Part shown: positions 1 through 6,855 of the stretch, one piece after another
Numbering within the stretch: the stretch's first letter is position 1
Layout: the number at the start of each line of letters is the position of its first letter
Source: JBGOUJ01 sp041477005
GTDB taxonomy: Bacteria; Acidobacteriota; Terriglobia; Bryobacterales; JACQDG01
Assembly: GCA_041477005.1 (NCBI GenBank)
Contig: JBGOUJ010000295.1
Coordinates: 1 to 9,267, forward strand
Length of the DNA: 9,267 nucleotides
Reading direction: 5' to 3'
Notes under the pieces: model-generated
Seen by the model: the letters and a program-made list of their open reading frames with translations, nothing else
Told to the model about the DNA's origin: nothing
The model's database searches: none
Program-made: the position numbers and the translations under genes

Positions 1-61
1 GCAACACCGGAGGCCGCGCGGTGGTAGAGTGCGGAGGTGTGTCGAGGAAGTAGATTGGCAA
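1..61 (-). pseudogene. VapC-like PIN-domain toxin, 5' end only, apparent 2-base frameshift
   Basis: Seen: directly after the TGA of the antitoxin (64-62) a TTG codon (61-59) opens a frame reading LPIYFLDT, the usual start of a PIN-domain ribonuclease with its first catalytic Asp. The frame then becomes PPHSTTARPPVL, which is not PIN-like. Shifting the frame by removing one AC of the ACAC run at 40-37 restores LDTSALYHRAASGV, a normal PIN continuation (D-T-S-A-L). Family knowledge: VapC toxins are Mg-dependent RNases neutralised by the antitoxin encoded just upstream. Inference: the toxin gene carries a 2-bp duplication and is inactive, or the assembly has an error. The rest lies outside the window, so downstream integrity cannot be judged. 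TTG as start is likely because it abuts the antitoxin stop and no ATG is near. Confidence 0.6.
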
Positions 62-322
62 TCAGCGCTCTTGCCGCAGGGCGATCACGGTGTCGGAAAG
101 AGAGCCAGAGATAGTTGACAGGGCCCGTTTCACGTCGTCCAGGCTGATGTCATCGTGCGCTGCTTCGGCCCATTCTTCGGGGGAGAAGTATCCGGCGAGG
201 TCCTGGCCAATGGGGGTTGAGTCGCTGATGGTCACGGTCACTCGCTGCCTCTCCTCAAACGGTACGGCCTCCAGGGGCCGGAGAACGCCGTCTTTGTATA
301 CCGCTTGAACTCTCTTCTCCAT
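62..322 (-). CDS. AF2212-like (DUF104) antitoxin
   Basis: An 86-residue protein. Residues 1-32 carry the AF2212-like/DUF104 pattern: an initial lysine-rich strand, then AVYKDGVLRPLE and a strand ending VTVTI. The C-terminal part has a short helix (DDVKRALSTISGSLSD) and ends in charged residues, as in antitoxins paired with PIN toxins. Its role is to bind and inhibit the toxin and probably to repress its own promoter. The toxin frame begins at the base after the stop codon, so the two are translationally coupled. The ATG at 322-320 is the first residue of the conserved strand. There is no good Shine-Dalgarno sequence; a weak TAGACT box lies 8 nt before the start (331-336). Family call is from sequence pattern only. 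Confidence 0.8.
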   Translation of the reverse strand: MEKRVQAVYKDGVLRPLEAVPFEERQRVTVTISDSTPIGQDLAGYFSPEEWAEAAHDDISLDDVKRALSTISGSLSDTVIALRQER

Positions 323-689
323 ACGTCTTCAGTCTAACCGACTTACGCTTCGATGTCCTTGCTCAAGCAGGAAGGCAGGAAGGCCGCCATGGTAATGTGT
401 GGAGGTGCGCAACCGAGCCGTAGCAAAAAGCCGTGCGAGGTCGAGCAGACAGCCAGGAAACCGCAGAACAGCGAACCGGCCTCGAAAGACCAGCCCCGAG
501 GCGGCATGGGTTGATGGTGACGGTCTTAAGATGAGGCCCCTTGCTACACTCTCCGAGCCGCAGGCTGAACGCTTGCGGCAAATGGCAGCGACAGACCCCG
601 CCGAGACGTTTCGTTCAGCCAAGACAGCCGTCCGATACTTGAAAAGAGAAATCGCGAAAGACCTTGAAGATCGCATTGTAACGCCTGAT
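323..689. other. Stretch without a convincing gene
   Basis: This holds the upstream region of the antitoxin (minus) and the downstream flank of the methyltransferase (minus). A plus-strand open frame runs from a GTG at 399, or an ATG at 531, to 773. Its middle part (531 to about 680) reads like plausible helical protein (residues such as TAVRYLKREIAKDLEDRI), but it has no ribosome-binding site, mixed third-position composition unlike the neighbours, matches no family I recognise, and overlaps the methyltransferase tail by 84 bp. It may be a gene remnant or chance. No strong terminator hairpin, tRNA or repeat array is visible. Confidence 0.5.
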
Positions 690-1373
690 TCAGCGTTCCT
701 CTTCGGGACGGGCCACTACCACGAACTGGTAGGCAAACAGGGCTTTCCAGAGGCGCCCCAGGGCATAGCTTAAGCTTTCGAGGGCCCGCACCACGGGCGA
801 AGGCAGGGATGGCAGCGCCACGGCGGCCGGTGTGGCGGTGGTCCGTACGGTTTCGATGTGAAAGCCCGCTTCCGTCAGGAGCTGCCGCCAGCCCTCCCAG
901 GTGAAGAAGTGAAGGTGAGTGCGGTCGAAGAGACCTCGGTCGTGGAGCGGGAAGCGGCCCCGCACGATATTCCAGCGGACATAAGCGTGGCCGCTGTTGG
1001 GCAGGGAAGTGACCAGGCGGCCGCCGGGCTCGAGCTGCCGGCGCAGCCAGCGCAGCGCCGCTACCGGTTCGCGCAGGTGCTCCAGGATGTCGCCGCAAAA
1101 AATGAACGCGAAGCGGGCGCCCAGGTCCGGCTGCTCGAAATCCAGGTCCGCCTCGACCAGCTTTACGCCGCTCGGGAAGTCGCTGTTCACGCTGCCGGGC
1201 TTCGCAATGCAGATAACCTGGTAGCCGCGGGCAAACAGGATCGCGCTGAGGTAGCCTTCGCCGCCACCCACATCCAGCACCAGCCGGCCTTGGCCCGCCG
1301 GGGGCAGGCTGTTCAGCAGCAGGGTGTGGCTGCTGAACCGGCTGGGTTTGAAGGTGTAGGGAGAGGCCGTCAC
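690..1373 (-). CDS. Class I SAM-dependent methyltransferase
   Basis: A 227-residue soluble protein. Motif I of the Rossmann SAM-binding fold is LDVGGGEG (33-40). An acidic strand end follows around 74-78, then CGDILEHL (93-100, the usual motif-IV region), and LEPGGRLVTSLPN (114-126), the post-motif strand. DRTHLHFFT (150-158) is typical of Methyltransf_11/12/23-type enzymes found in cell-envelope and polysaccharide loci. It would transfer a methyl group from S-adenosylmethionine; the acceptor cannot be told. The GTG start at 1373-1371 overlaps the TGA of the phzF-like gene (sequence GTGA), so the two form a coupled pair. A weak AAGG lies about 15 nt upstream. The C-terminal region (about 190-220) is partly hydrophobic. 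Confidence 0.88.
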   Translation of the reverse strand: MTASPYTFKPSRFSSHTLLLNSLPPAGQGRLVLDVGGGEGYLSAILFARGYQVICIAKPGSVNSDFPSGVKLVEADLDFEQPDLGARFAFIFCGDILEHLREPVAALRWLRRQLEPGGRLVTSLPNSGHAYVRWNIVRGRFPLHDRGLFDRTHLHFFTWEGWRQLLTEAGFHIETVRTTATPAAVALPSLPSPVVRALESLSYALGRLWKALFAYQFVVVARPEEER

Positions 1374-2230
1374 AGTTGGAGCCTGCCTTGAAGTACTTGT
1401 ACAACATAGCCGCCGACGCGCACGTTATGCGCCGTCCCAGCGGTCAGCGATGCGGCGGCGAAGATGCGGCAATGGCGCCGGGCGAAGCGGCCCTGGCGGA
1501 TTTGGAACGTGCGGTCCGGCGGCCGCAGGCCGTGGTGGACCAGATAAGCGGCGGCGCAGCCGGCGGCGCTGCCGGTACCGGGGTCCTCGAAATCGGGGCC
1601 GAACATGCGGGCTTCGATCTCCCGCTCGCCGGTGACCAGGTAATAGGGAAAGTGCGCGCCTTGCTCGTGGAGCAGCGGGCCGAGCAGCCGCCAGTCCGGC
1701 TGGAGGAGGTCCAAGGCGGCGCCGGTCCCGAGCGGGACGATCAGGAACGGCACGCCGGTCGAGACCACCTGGGGCGGGTAGCGAGAATCCAGCTCGGCGG
1801 CGGGGAGGCCCAAAGCCTCGGCCAGGGGAGCGGTGTCCGCCACAGGAGCGCCGAAGGTGGGATCTTTTTGTCGCATTTCGAGGTAGGTTTGGCCGGCCTC
1901 GCGGGTCACACGGACTGGGATCGTTCCCACTTTCATCCGCAGCCGAATCTCGCTCTGGCGAGGCCGGGACTTGGCCACCACGAACGCCGTGCCCAGCGTG
2001 GGATGTCCCGCGAAGGGCAGTTCCTCCCGCACGGTGAAGATGCGCACCCGGGCATCGGCGCCGCGCGGGGCGGGCAAGAGGAACGTCGTCTCGGAGAGGT
2101 TCATCTCGCGGGCGATCGCTTGCATCCGCGTGGTGGTCAGTCCCAGGCCGGAGTGAAAGACGGCCAGCGGATTGCCTTCGAGCTTTCGCGAAGTGAACAC
2201 GTCAACTTGGGTGAACGTGAGAGTTTTCAT
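1370..2230 (-). CDS. PhzF-family isomerase/epimerase-like protein
   Basis: A 286-residue protein of full family length. The N-terminal strand TFTQVDVFTSRKLEGNPLAVF is the PhzF start. NLSET (44-48) carries the conserved catalytic glutamate (E47). FAGHPTLGTA (73-82) is the classic first active-site signature. FEDPGTGSAAGCAAAYL (from 214) is the matching second-half signature, and the protein ends with the usual VRVGG strand (270-274). PhzF proteins have the diaminopimelate-epimerase fold. PhzF itself isomerises trans-2,3-dihydro-3-hydroxyanthranilate in phenazine synthesis, but most homologues have unknown substrates, and no other phenazine gene is present here, so a phenazine role is not supported. 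ATG at 2230-2228 is chosen as the start of the conserved strand; no clear Shine-Dalgarno sequence. It is divergent from the 2254 gene with only 23 bp between the two starts. Confidence 0.92.
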   Translation of the reverse strand: MKTLTFTQVDVFTSRKLEGNPLAVFHSGLGLTTTRMQAIAREMNLSETTFLLPAPRGADARVRIFTVREELPFAGHPTLGTAFVVAKSRPRQSEIRLRMKVGTIPVRVTREAGQTYLEMRQKDPTFGAPVADTAPLAEALGLPAAELDSRYPPQVVSTGVPFLIVPLGTGAALDLLQPDWRLLGPLLHEQGAHFPYYLVTGEREIEARMFGPDFEDPGTGSAAGCAAAYLVHHGLRPPDRTFQIRQGRFARRHCRIFAAASLTAGTAHNVRVGGYVVQVLQGRLQL

Positions 2231-2241
2231 AGCGTCTGCGT

Positions 2242-2247
2242 TACCAT
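2242..2247 (+). promoter_or_regulatory. Candidate -10 box (TACCAT), leaderless spacing
   Basis: TACCAT matches 4 of 6 bases of the -10 consensus and lies exactly 6 nt before the ATG at 2254, so transcription would begin at or near the start codon. There is no Shine-Dalgarno sequence. On the opposite strand CATAAT (2256-2251) could serve the phzF-like gene. Both are pattern-based only and a chance match is quite possible. Confidence 0.25.
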
Positions 2248-2253
2248 GGCATT

Positions 2254-2811
2254 ATGAAGCGCCTGATCGTTCTGGTGTCGTCTTTTTCTTCCATCCTGGC
2301 GGCGCAGACGGCCGGGGTGCTGCCCGAGTGGGAGGTCCGCGACGCGGCGGCGGCCCTGGTCAAGCACATCCAGGTCGTCGATGGACTCTTGAGCCAGCTC
2401 AAGCCCGAAGATTGGGCGGCGCGAGGCGCCTCTTCGCTCTACGTCGATCAATGGAAGCAGACCAAGCAAGCCAACACCTATCTGGGCCAGCAGGCCCAGG
2501 CCCTGGCGGACCGGCCCGATAAGCTCTCCCTGGCGCTCGACGTGTTTTTGCGATTGGACTATATTCACTCGCTGCTCGAATCGCTCACCGAGGGCGTGCG
2601 CGCGCACCAGAACGCCGCGCTGGCCGATCTGCTGGCCGCCGCGGTCAGCCAAAATTCTACGACACGCGAGAAGCTGAAGGAATACGCGCGGGAGCTGGCG
2701 GTGGAACGCGAGAAGGAGTGGGAGATCGCCAATCGCGAAGCCCAACGCTGCCGGGCCACGCTGGCCAAGCGCCCGCCCGCGCCGCCCGCGAAGAAGCCGA
2801 GCAAGCCATGA
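2254..2811 (+). CDS. Small secreted coiled-coil protein, function unknown
   Basis: A 185-residue protein. Residues 1-18 are a signal peptide (MKRL then a hydrophobic stretch, cleavage likely after SILAA or at AQTAG). The mature part is almost entirely helix-forming and charged: it contains WEVRDAAAALVKHIQ near the start and a long Glu/Lys/Arg-rich amphipathic helix at about 130-170, consistent with coiled coil. The tail is Pro/Lys/Ala-rich (KRPPAPPAKKPSKP), as in surface or periplasmic proteins. No enzyme motif is seen and I do not recognise a family. Its stop overlaps the next start as ATGA (2808-2811), which couples it to the GT-C-like membrane protein, so a role in the same envelope process is inferred. 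The start ATG at 2254 gives the signal peptide directly. Confidence 0.75.
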   Translation: MKRLIVLVSSFSSILAAQTAGVLPEWEVRDAAAALVKHIQVVDGLLSQLKPEDWAARGASSLYVDQWKQTKQANTYLGQQAQALADRPDKLSLALDVFLRLDYIHSLLESLTEGVRAHQNAALADLLAAAVSQNSTTREKLKEYARELAVEREKEWEIANREAQRCRATLAKRPPAPPAKKPSKP

Positions 2812-4463
2812 ACTGGGGCCGGGGCTGGGTTTCGGGCCGAGCGCCCGTCCTGGTCTGTTACCTTCTGCTCGCCTCGATCTATCTTCTCTATCTTCCACAC
2901 GTCCAGTTCGTCATTGACGACTGGTACATGTTCCCGCACTTCGAGCAGGCGCGGGCGCAGGGCCCGCGGGCGGAATGGAAGCTGGCCGGTTTCCTCGCCG
3001 CCAACGGCTTGTGGGGCACTTTTCGCACCCACTGGCTGAGCCTGATCTCCGTCTTCGGACTGTACCAGGTGGCCGGGCTTCACCCCCGGTTCTATTTTCT
3101 GTTTGGAATCTGCCTGCAAGCGGTGGCCGGCTATTTGCTGTATCGGGCGCTGGCGCGGCTGGCGCTTGACCGCCGCGTTGCCTTTCTGGCGGGCGCTTTG
3201 TTTGTAGCTCTGCCCACGGCCCGCAATCCGCTGTTTTGGTTTCCGAGCTGCGGCCAGTATGTGCTGGCGGCGTTTTGGTTCCTGCTCTACCTCGGATCGG
3301 TGGCCGGCACGGTCGAAAGGGGGAAGGTGCTGCCGCGCGCGGCGGTGGTGCAAGCTTTGACCCTCATGGCGGCGTTGTTCTCGACCGACCAGAGCGTCGG
3401 CCTGGTGCTGTTCGCCGCGCTTTGGCTGGCCTTGCTTTGGAGAAGCCGGGCGGGGCTGGCCTCCGCGGCGCTGGCCTGGGGCGTGGCCGCTGCGGCGTTC
3501 GGTTTTTACGCGCGGTTCGTCAACCGGGCGCCGCTCAGCGGATCGGTGGCGGACCGGTTCGCTTTCTCCGGAGCGCAGGTGCGCCAGCACCTGCGGTTGA
3601 TAGAAGAGCAGTACCGAAACCTGCTGGGGGCCGGCGGCGGCTATTACCGGGTGGCGGCGATCGGGTGGGGTGCGCTGGCGGCTGCGGCAGCCGGGGCCGT
3701 GATTTTCTGGTGGCTCGGCCGGGAGGGCGGCGCGGAGCGAGCCGGGTCCGCGCGCGCCTTGCTGTTCGGCGCCGGGCTGTGGGCCATGGCCTATGGGCCG
3801 GCGTGGTTCTTGCAGTGGGGAGCGCTGCGATACGACTACCTGCCGAGCCTGGGCCTGGCAGTGGCGCTGGCCGCCGGCTGCTGGGCCGCACTGGGCCGGT
3901 GGCCGCGACTGGCCCGGGCTGCCGCCGCCTCGCTCGTCGCTTACAGCGCGGCTACGGCTTTCGCCGAGATTCAGCAGTGCTGGACGCCCCAATCGAAGAA
4001 CCTCGAGTCCATCCAGCGGCAGCTTCGAGGCCTCAACGACGTCCGCTATCACGACGTGATCGCCATCTCCGGGACGCCGATGGAAATCGGAACGGCGCAG
4101 CACTTCGCCATGTTGCTCCCCTACTGCTCCACGCCGTTTGCCGAAACCGTGACCGGCGTGTGGGGCCTGGTGGTGGGCCGCGAGATCTACTGCGAATCGG
4201 GACGGCTGGCGCTGCAGCACACCAGCTTCATGCGGCCGCTCCAGCCCGAGGAGATCCGCCGCACGCACGTGGTGGCTTGCGGCGCCGACCTCAACTGCAA
4301 TATCCGCACGCTGCTCGCCTGCGAGGTCCGGCCGGGCGCTTATGAGCTGCATCCTCTGAAAGACTACACCGGATCGCCGGCGATCGCGCCGCGGCTCTAT
4401 TCTCACGAAGAGCTGCGGTCTTTGGGTGAGGCGGTTTACGTGGCTCGGCGGCATGGTCAGTGA
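2808..4463 (+). CDS. Polytopic membrane protein, GT-C-type glycosyltransferase-like
   Basis: A 551-residue integral membrane protein. Transmembrane helix 1 (about 14-35) is followed at once by IDDWYMF, with Asp37 and Asp38 in the first outer loop. An acidic residue pair in that loop is the catalytic hallmark of GT-C fold, polyprenyl-phosphate-sugar-dependent glycosyltransferases. Roughly nine to eleven hydrophobic segments follow up to about residue 385, and RYDYLPSLGLA (from Arg341) resembles the RY-YLPS segment of that superfamily. The last 150 residues are hydrophilic with several Cys and probably lie in the periplasm. An in-frame ATG upstream at 2718 would add 30 residues with no membrane character and lies inside the preceding gene. 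The ATG at 2808 overlaps the previous TGA and is preferred. Acceptor and sugar are unknown; the GT-C call is inference from topology and the DD motif. Confidence 0.65.
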   Translation: MNWGRGWVSGRAPVLVCYLLLASIYLLYLPHVQFVIDDWYMFPHFEQARAQGPRAEWKLAGFLAANGLWGTFRTHWLSLISVFGLYQVAGLHPRFYFLFGICLQAVAGYLLYRALARLALDRRVAFLAGALFVALPTARNPLFWFPSCGQYVLAAFWFLLYLGSVAGTVERGKVLPRAAVVQALTLMAALFSTDQSVGLVLFAALWLALLWRSRAGLASAALAWGVAAAAFGFYARFVNRAPLSGSVADRFAFSGAQVRQHLRLIEEQYRNLLGAGGGYYRVAAIGWGALAAAAAGAVIFWWLGREGGAERAGSARALLFGAGLWAMAYGPAWFLQWGALRYDYLPSLGLAVALAAGCWAALGRWPRLARAAAASLVAYSAATAFAEIQQCWTPQSKNLESIQRQLRGLNDVRYHDVIAISGTPMEIGTAQHFAMLLPYCSTPFAETVTGVWGLVVGREIYCESGRLALQHTSFMRPLQPEEIRRTHVVACGADLNCNIRTLLACEVRPGAYELHPLKDYTGSPAIAPRLYSHEELRSLGEAVYVARRHGQ

Positions 4464-4618
4464 AAACAACCCAACCGCTCCCGGCCACAGGGCTCCCCGG
4501 CTCCGCCATTGAATCGATAGGTGAGGACGATGCGGCCCAGGAAGACGGCCAGCAGGAGGGAGAGCAGGAGATGGCGTTGTTTCACGAAATCCGGCGGTCC
4601 GCGCGCCGGGTTTTTCAT
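4457..4618 (-). CDS. Possible 53-residue single-helix membrane protein or gene 5' fragment
   Basis: An ATG at 4618-4616 opens 53 codons on the minus strand, in the direction of the ABC operon and 68 bp behind it. Residues 1-16 are basic (MKNPARGPPDFVKQRH), 17-34 are one hydrophobic helix (LLLSLLLAVFLGRIVLTY), and the rest (RFNGGAGEP onward) is short and polar. Codons through the helix are G/C-ending like real genes here. The LLLAVFLGRIVLTY stretch resembles the first helix of large polytopic GT-C-type proteins, so this could be the 5' stub of a deleted gene and not a functional small protein. No clear ribosome-binding site. Its 3' end overlaps the convergent membrane gene by 7 bp. Confidence 0.35.
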   Translation of the reverse strand: MKNPARGPPDFVKQRHLLLSLLLAVFLGRIVLTYRFNGGAGEPCGRERLGCFH

Positions 4619-4686
4619 GCTGTCATACCGTGGGGGCAACTTCAAGCCCGGCGCACCGGACCTGCCCGGCCCGCCCGCGTCCCTCC

Positions 4687-5868
4687 CTACGATCGGAACA
4701 GAACGCTCTCGTCCTCGAATCGCCGCCTCGCGATCACGACTGCAATCGCCGCATACGCGATATTGGCCGCGAGCGTCACCGTGAAAGCCGTCGTGGAAAC
4801 GTCGCCCAGCAGGATGCTTCGAATGATCTGGCTGGCGTTGAAGATCGGGATCAGGCAGAGGGCCGGCGTCAGTTCCAGCCCGGGCATGCCGCCCAGCAGC
4901 GCGGGAAACACGACCAGCAAAACCAGCGGCGTCAGATAGCTCTGCCCCTCTTTGTAGCTCCTCGCGAACATCGCGATGGCCATCATTACGGAAGCCGCGA
5001 ACACGCACAGCGGGATCAACGTCAGCACAATCAGCAGGAGCGTGTGACCATCGAGCGGGATGGTTCGGAACATCGCCCGGATCTCCTCGGATTTCGAGGC
5101 AATCCTGTTGCTCCGAACGGCGAACACGATGCTGCCCAGCGTCAGCATCGCAGTGATGAAGATGCAGGTCGTCGCGGCCAGGGTCTTCCCGAGCACGATC
5201 TCGTTCCGCCCGGCAGGGGTCGCGAGGAACGCTTCCAGCGTCTTGCGCTCTTTTTCGCCCGCGGTCATATCGATGATCGGGTACATGCCGCCGGAGAACA
5301 TGAGCAACAAAAGGAGGTAGCCGAGCATGCTGCCCCATACCATTCCGGCCATTTTACGCGCCGGCGCCACATTCACCTTCTTGATCGTGAAGGGCGACAG
5401 AACGGATTCCGGGATGCCGGAGGTTCGCAAGCTCTGCCTGACTCGTTCCTCCTTCAGATCAGTGAGCGCCACCCGGATTTTGTCCCCGGCCGTGCTCGAG
5501 GTCGGGCTGGAACTGTCGACGTACACCTGCAGTTCCGGCGATCCCGCCGTCCCCGCCACTTCTTCGATCCCAGCCGAACACTCTTTCTTGTCGATGGCCG
5601 CGCGCGGATCGGTCTTCTCGGCGACCGGCAAACCGGCATTGCGAAGCGCTTCGACAATTCCGAGCGTCGTCACCTTCACCGCCACCGACATCGACTTCGA
5701 TTCCCGTTGCGACTTCTCCTCCATCATGGAGACAACACGGACGCCCAGCACCATCAACAACGGGAATACGAACAGCGGAACCACTACCATGCTGATCATC
5801 GTCCGCCGGTCGCGCACCAGGTCCAATAGCTCCCGCTGATAGATCGCTTTGATGATGTGGAATCGCAT
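4687..5868 (-). CDS. ABC-2 type permease, NatB-like
   Basis: A 393-residue membrane subunit of an ABC exporter. Residues 1-23 are cytoplasmic and amphipathic (IIKAIYQRELLDLVRDRRT, typical of NatB/ABC2_membrane_3). A transmembrane helix follows at about 26-46, a large extracytoplasmic domain at about 50-175, and five further hydrophobic segments from 178 to 380. The coupling motif TAGEKERKTLEAFLATPAGR after the second helix is the family hallmark, equivalent to GEKE-GT-E-LL in NatB. The extracytoplasmic domain is normal for NatB-type proteins. It pairs with the ATPase encoded 9 bp upstream and would export an unknown substrate; in Bacillus NatAB exports sodium, but function varies widely. The ATG at 5868 has a good ribosome-binding site overlapping the ATPase stop. 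Ends at a TGA at 4687. Confidence 0.93.
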   Translation of the reverse strand: MRFHIIKAIYQRELLDLVRDRRTMISMVVVPLFVFPLLMVLGVRVVSMMEEKSQRESKSMSVAVKVTTLGIVEALRNAGLPVAEKTDPRAAIDKKECSAGIEEVAGTAGSPELQVYVDSSSPTSSTAGDKIRVALTDLKEERVRQSLRTSGIPESVLSPFTIKKVNVAPARKMAGMVWGSMLGYLLLLLMFSGGMYPIIDMTAGEKERKTLEAFLATPAGRNEIVLGKTLAATTCIFITAMLTLGSIVFAVRSNRIASKSEEIRAMFRTIPLDGHTLLLIVLTLIPLCVFAASVMMAIAMFARSYKEGQSYLTPLVLLVVFPALLGGMPGLELTPALCLIPIFNASQIIRSILLGDVSTTAFTVTLAANIAYAAIAVVIARRRFEDESVLFRS

Positions 5869-5877
5869 GGCCCCTTC
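5869..5877 (-). promoter_or_regulatory. Shine-Dalgarno sequence of the permease gene
   Basis: The 12 bases from the ATPase stop to the permease ATG read TAGGAAGGGGCC on the minus strand. The purine run GGAAGGGG overlaps the stop codon and sits 2 nt before the ATG. It is the only convincing Shine-Dalgarno in the window and supports ATG 5868 as the start. Confidence 0.6.
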
Positions 5878-6660
5878 CTATTCGATGCCGAGGAGGTCCA
5901 GGAAGATCTCGCGCAAGCGCTGTTTTCCGGTCGCTGCCCGCAGCTCTTCCATGGTTCCGGTGATCTTGATCTTTCCGTCATGGATCACGGCGATCCGATC
6001 GCACAGGTACTCGGCTTCCTCCATCAAGTGGGTCGAAAACACGATGCACTTGCCGGAATTCCTGGCCTCGATGATGGAATGCTCAATCGTGCGCGCGGTC
6101 GGCACGTCGAGTCCGGCCGTGGGCTCGTCCAGGATCAGGATCGGCGGCTCATGCAGCATGGTGCGGGCGATCGCCGTCTTTTGCTTCATACCGGTCGACA
6201 GCTTGTCCGTCCGCGTGTCGGCGAATGCTGTCATGCCGAATTTCGTCATGACGTCCGCGATGCGCTGCTTCAGGCCGCTCCCGTTCATCCCGTTCATCTG
6301 TCCGAAGAACGTCAGGATCTCGCGCGGAGTCAGGCGGCCGTAGAGACCCATCTCCCCCGAGAGAAATCCGATCTGCTCGCGGACCTTCGCCGGGGCGCGA
6401 ACGATGTCATAGCCGGCGAGTTCCGCCGTTCCGGAGGTGGGTTTCAACAGCGTGGAGATCAGGCGAAGAGTGGTCGTCTTGCCGGCCCCGTTCGGCCCGA
6501 GAAGACCGAAGATTTCCCCTTGGTGGACTGAAAAGCTGACGTGATCGACGGCGTTGACGGCGCCGCGCTTGGGATCATGGAAGGTCTTGACCAAGCCCTC
6601 CACGCGGATTACGACCGCAGCGCCACCCTGCTGACCGACAGCGGTCGCATTCGATGTCAT
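5878..6660 (-). CDS. ABC transporter ATP-binding protein, NatA-like
   Basis: A 260-residue ATPase, the usual length for NatA-type proteins. Walker A GPNGAGKTT (55-63), signature LSTGMKQK (154-161), Walker B ILILDEPTAGLD (174-185) and the switch histidine in STHLMEEAE (H211) are all intact. The Q-loop region reads GFLSGEMGLYGRLT: the usual Gln is replaced, which is common in the NatA subgroup and not a sign of decay. It powers the permease encoded directly downstream. The ATG at 6660 is the first in-frame start, and gives about 15 residues of Ala/Gly/Gln-rich lead before the conserved VIRVEGLVKTF. An internal GTG at the RVEGL segment is a less likely alternative. There is no Shine-Dalgarno sequence; a TATGAT box 6 nt upstream suggests a leaderless message. 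Confidence 0.95.
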   Translation of the reverse strand: MTSNATAVGQQGGAAVVIRVEGLVKTFHDPKRGAVNAVDHVSFSVHQGEIFGLLGPNGAGKTTTLRLISTLLKPTSGTAELAGYDIVRAPAKVREQIGFLSGEMGLYGRLTPREILTFFGQMNGMNGSGLKQRIADVMTKFGMTAFADTRTDKLSTGMKQKTAIARTMLHEPPILILDEPTAGLDVPTARTIEHSIIEARNSGKCIVFSTHLMEEAEYLCDRIAVIHDGKIKITGTMEELRAATGKQRLREIFLDLLGIE

Positions 6661-6666
6661 GTAGGG

Positions 6667-6672
6667 ATCATA
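6667..6672 (-). promoter_or_regulatory. Candidate -10 box (TATGAT) of the ABC exporter operon
   Basis: TATGAT matches 5 of 6 consensus bases and ends 6 nt before the ATG at 6660, so the transcript would begin at or within a base or two of the start codon. The -35 region is weak: TTATCC at 16-bp spacing (6694-6689). The lack of a Shine-Dalgarno sequence fits. Confidence 0.4.
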
Positions 6673-6855
6673 CCTTAAACAGATACTGGGATAACGCCCC
6701 TGAAACGGTCGTGGTACCGCGCGGGAAATGGAGAGACCGCCGTTTTGACTGCTTAGCGACGGGGCTTCCGACGGTTTCCAGTGGTGCGGCCGTCAGGAAG
6801 GTCGACAACGCACGTCGCGATTCGAAGAGGAGTGACCTGGTTCGTAATGGCCACG

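Noticed and set aside
1376..2257. 293-codon plus-strand frame opposite the phzF-like gene
   Set aside because: It is the antisense shadow of a gene with clear PhzF motifs; its translation is Gly/Arg/Glu-rich with no family features.
2718..2807. Upstream in-frame start that would lengthen the membrane protein by 30 residues
   Set aside because: The added part lies within the preceding gene, has no membrane or signal character, and the ATG at 2808 has the typical ATGA coupling and begins just before the first helix.
2565..4469. 634-codon minus-strand frame opposite the secreted and membrane protein genes
   Set aside because: High-GC antisense shadow; Arg/Gln/His-rich and without domains, whereas the plus strand has signal peptide and membrane helices.
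4630..5829. 399-codon plus-strand frame opposite the permease
   Set aside because: Antisense shadow, His/Arg/Gln-rich low-complexity translation.
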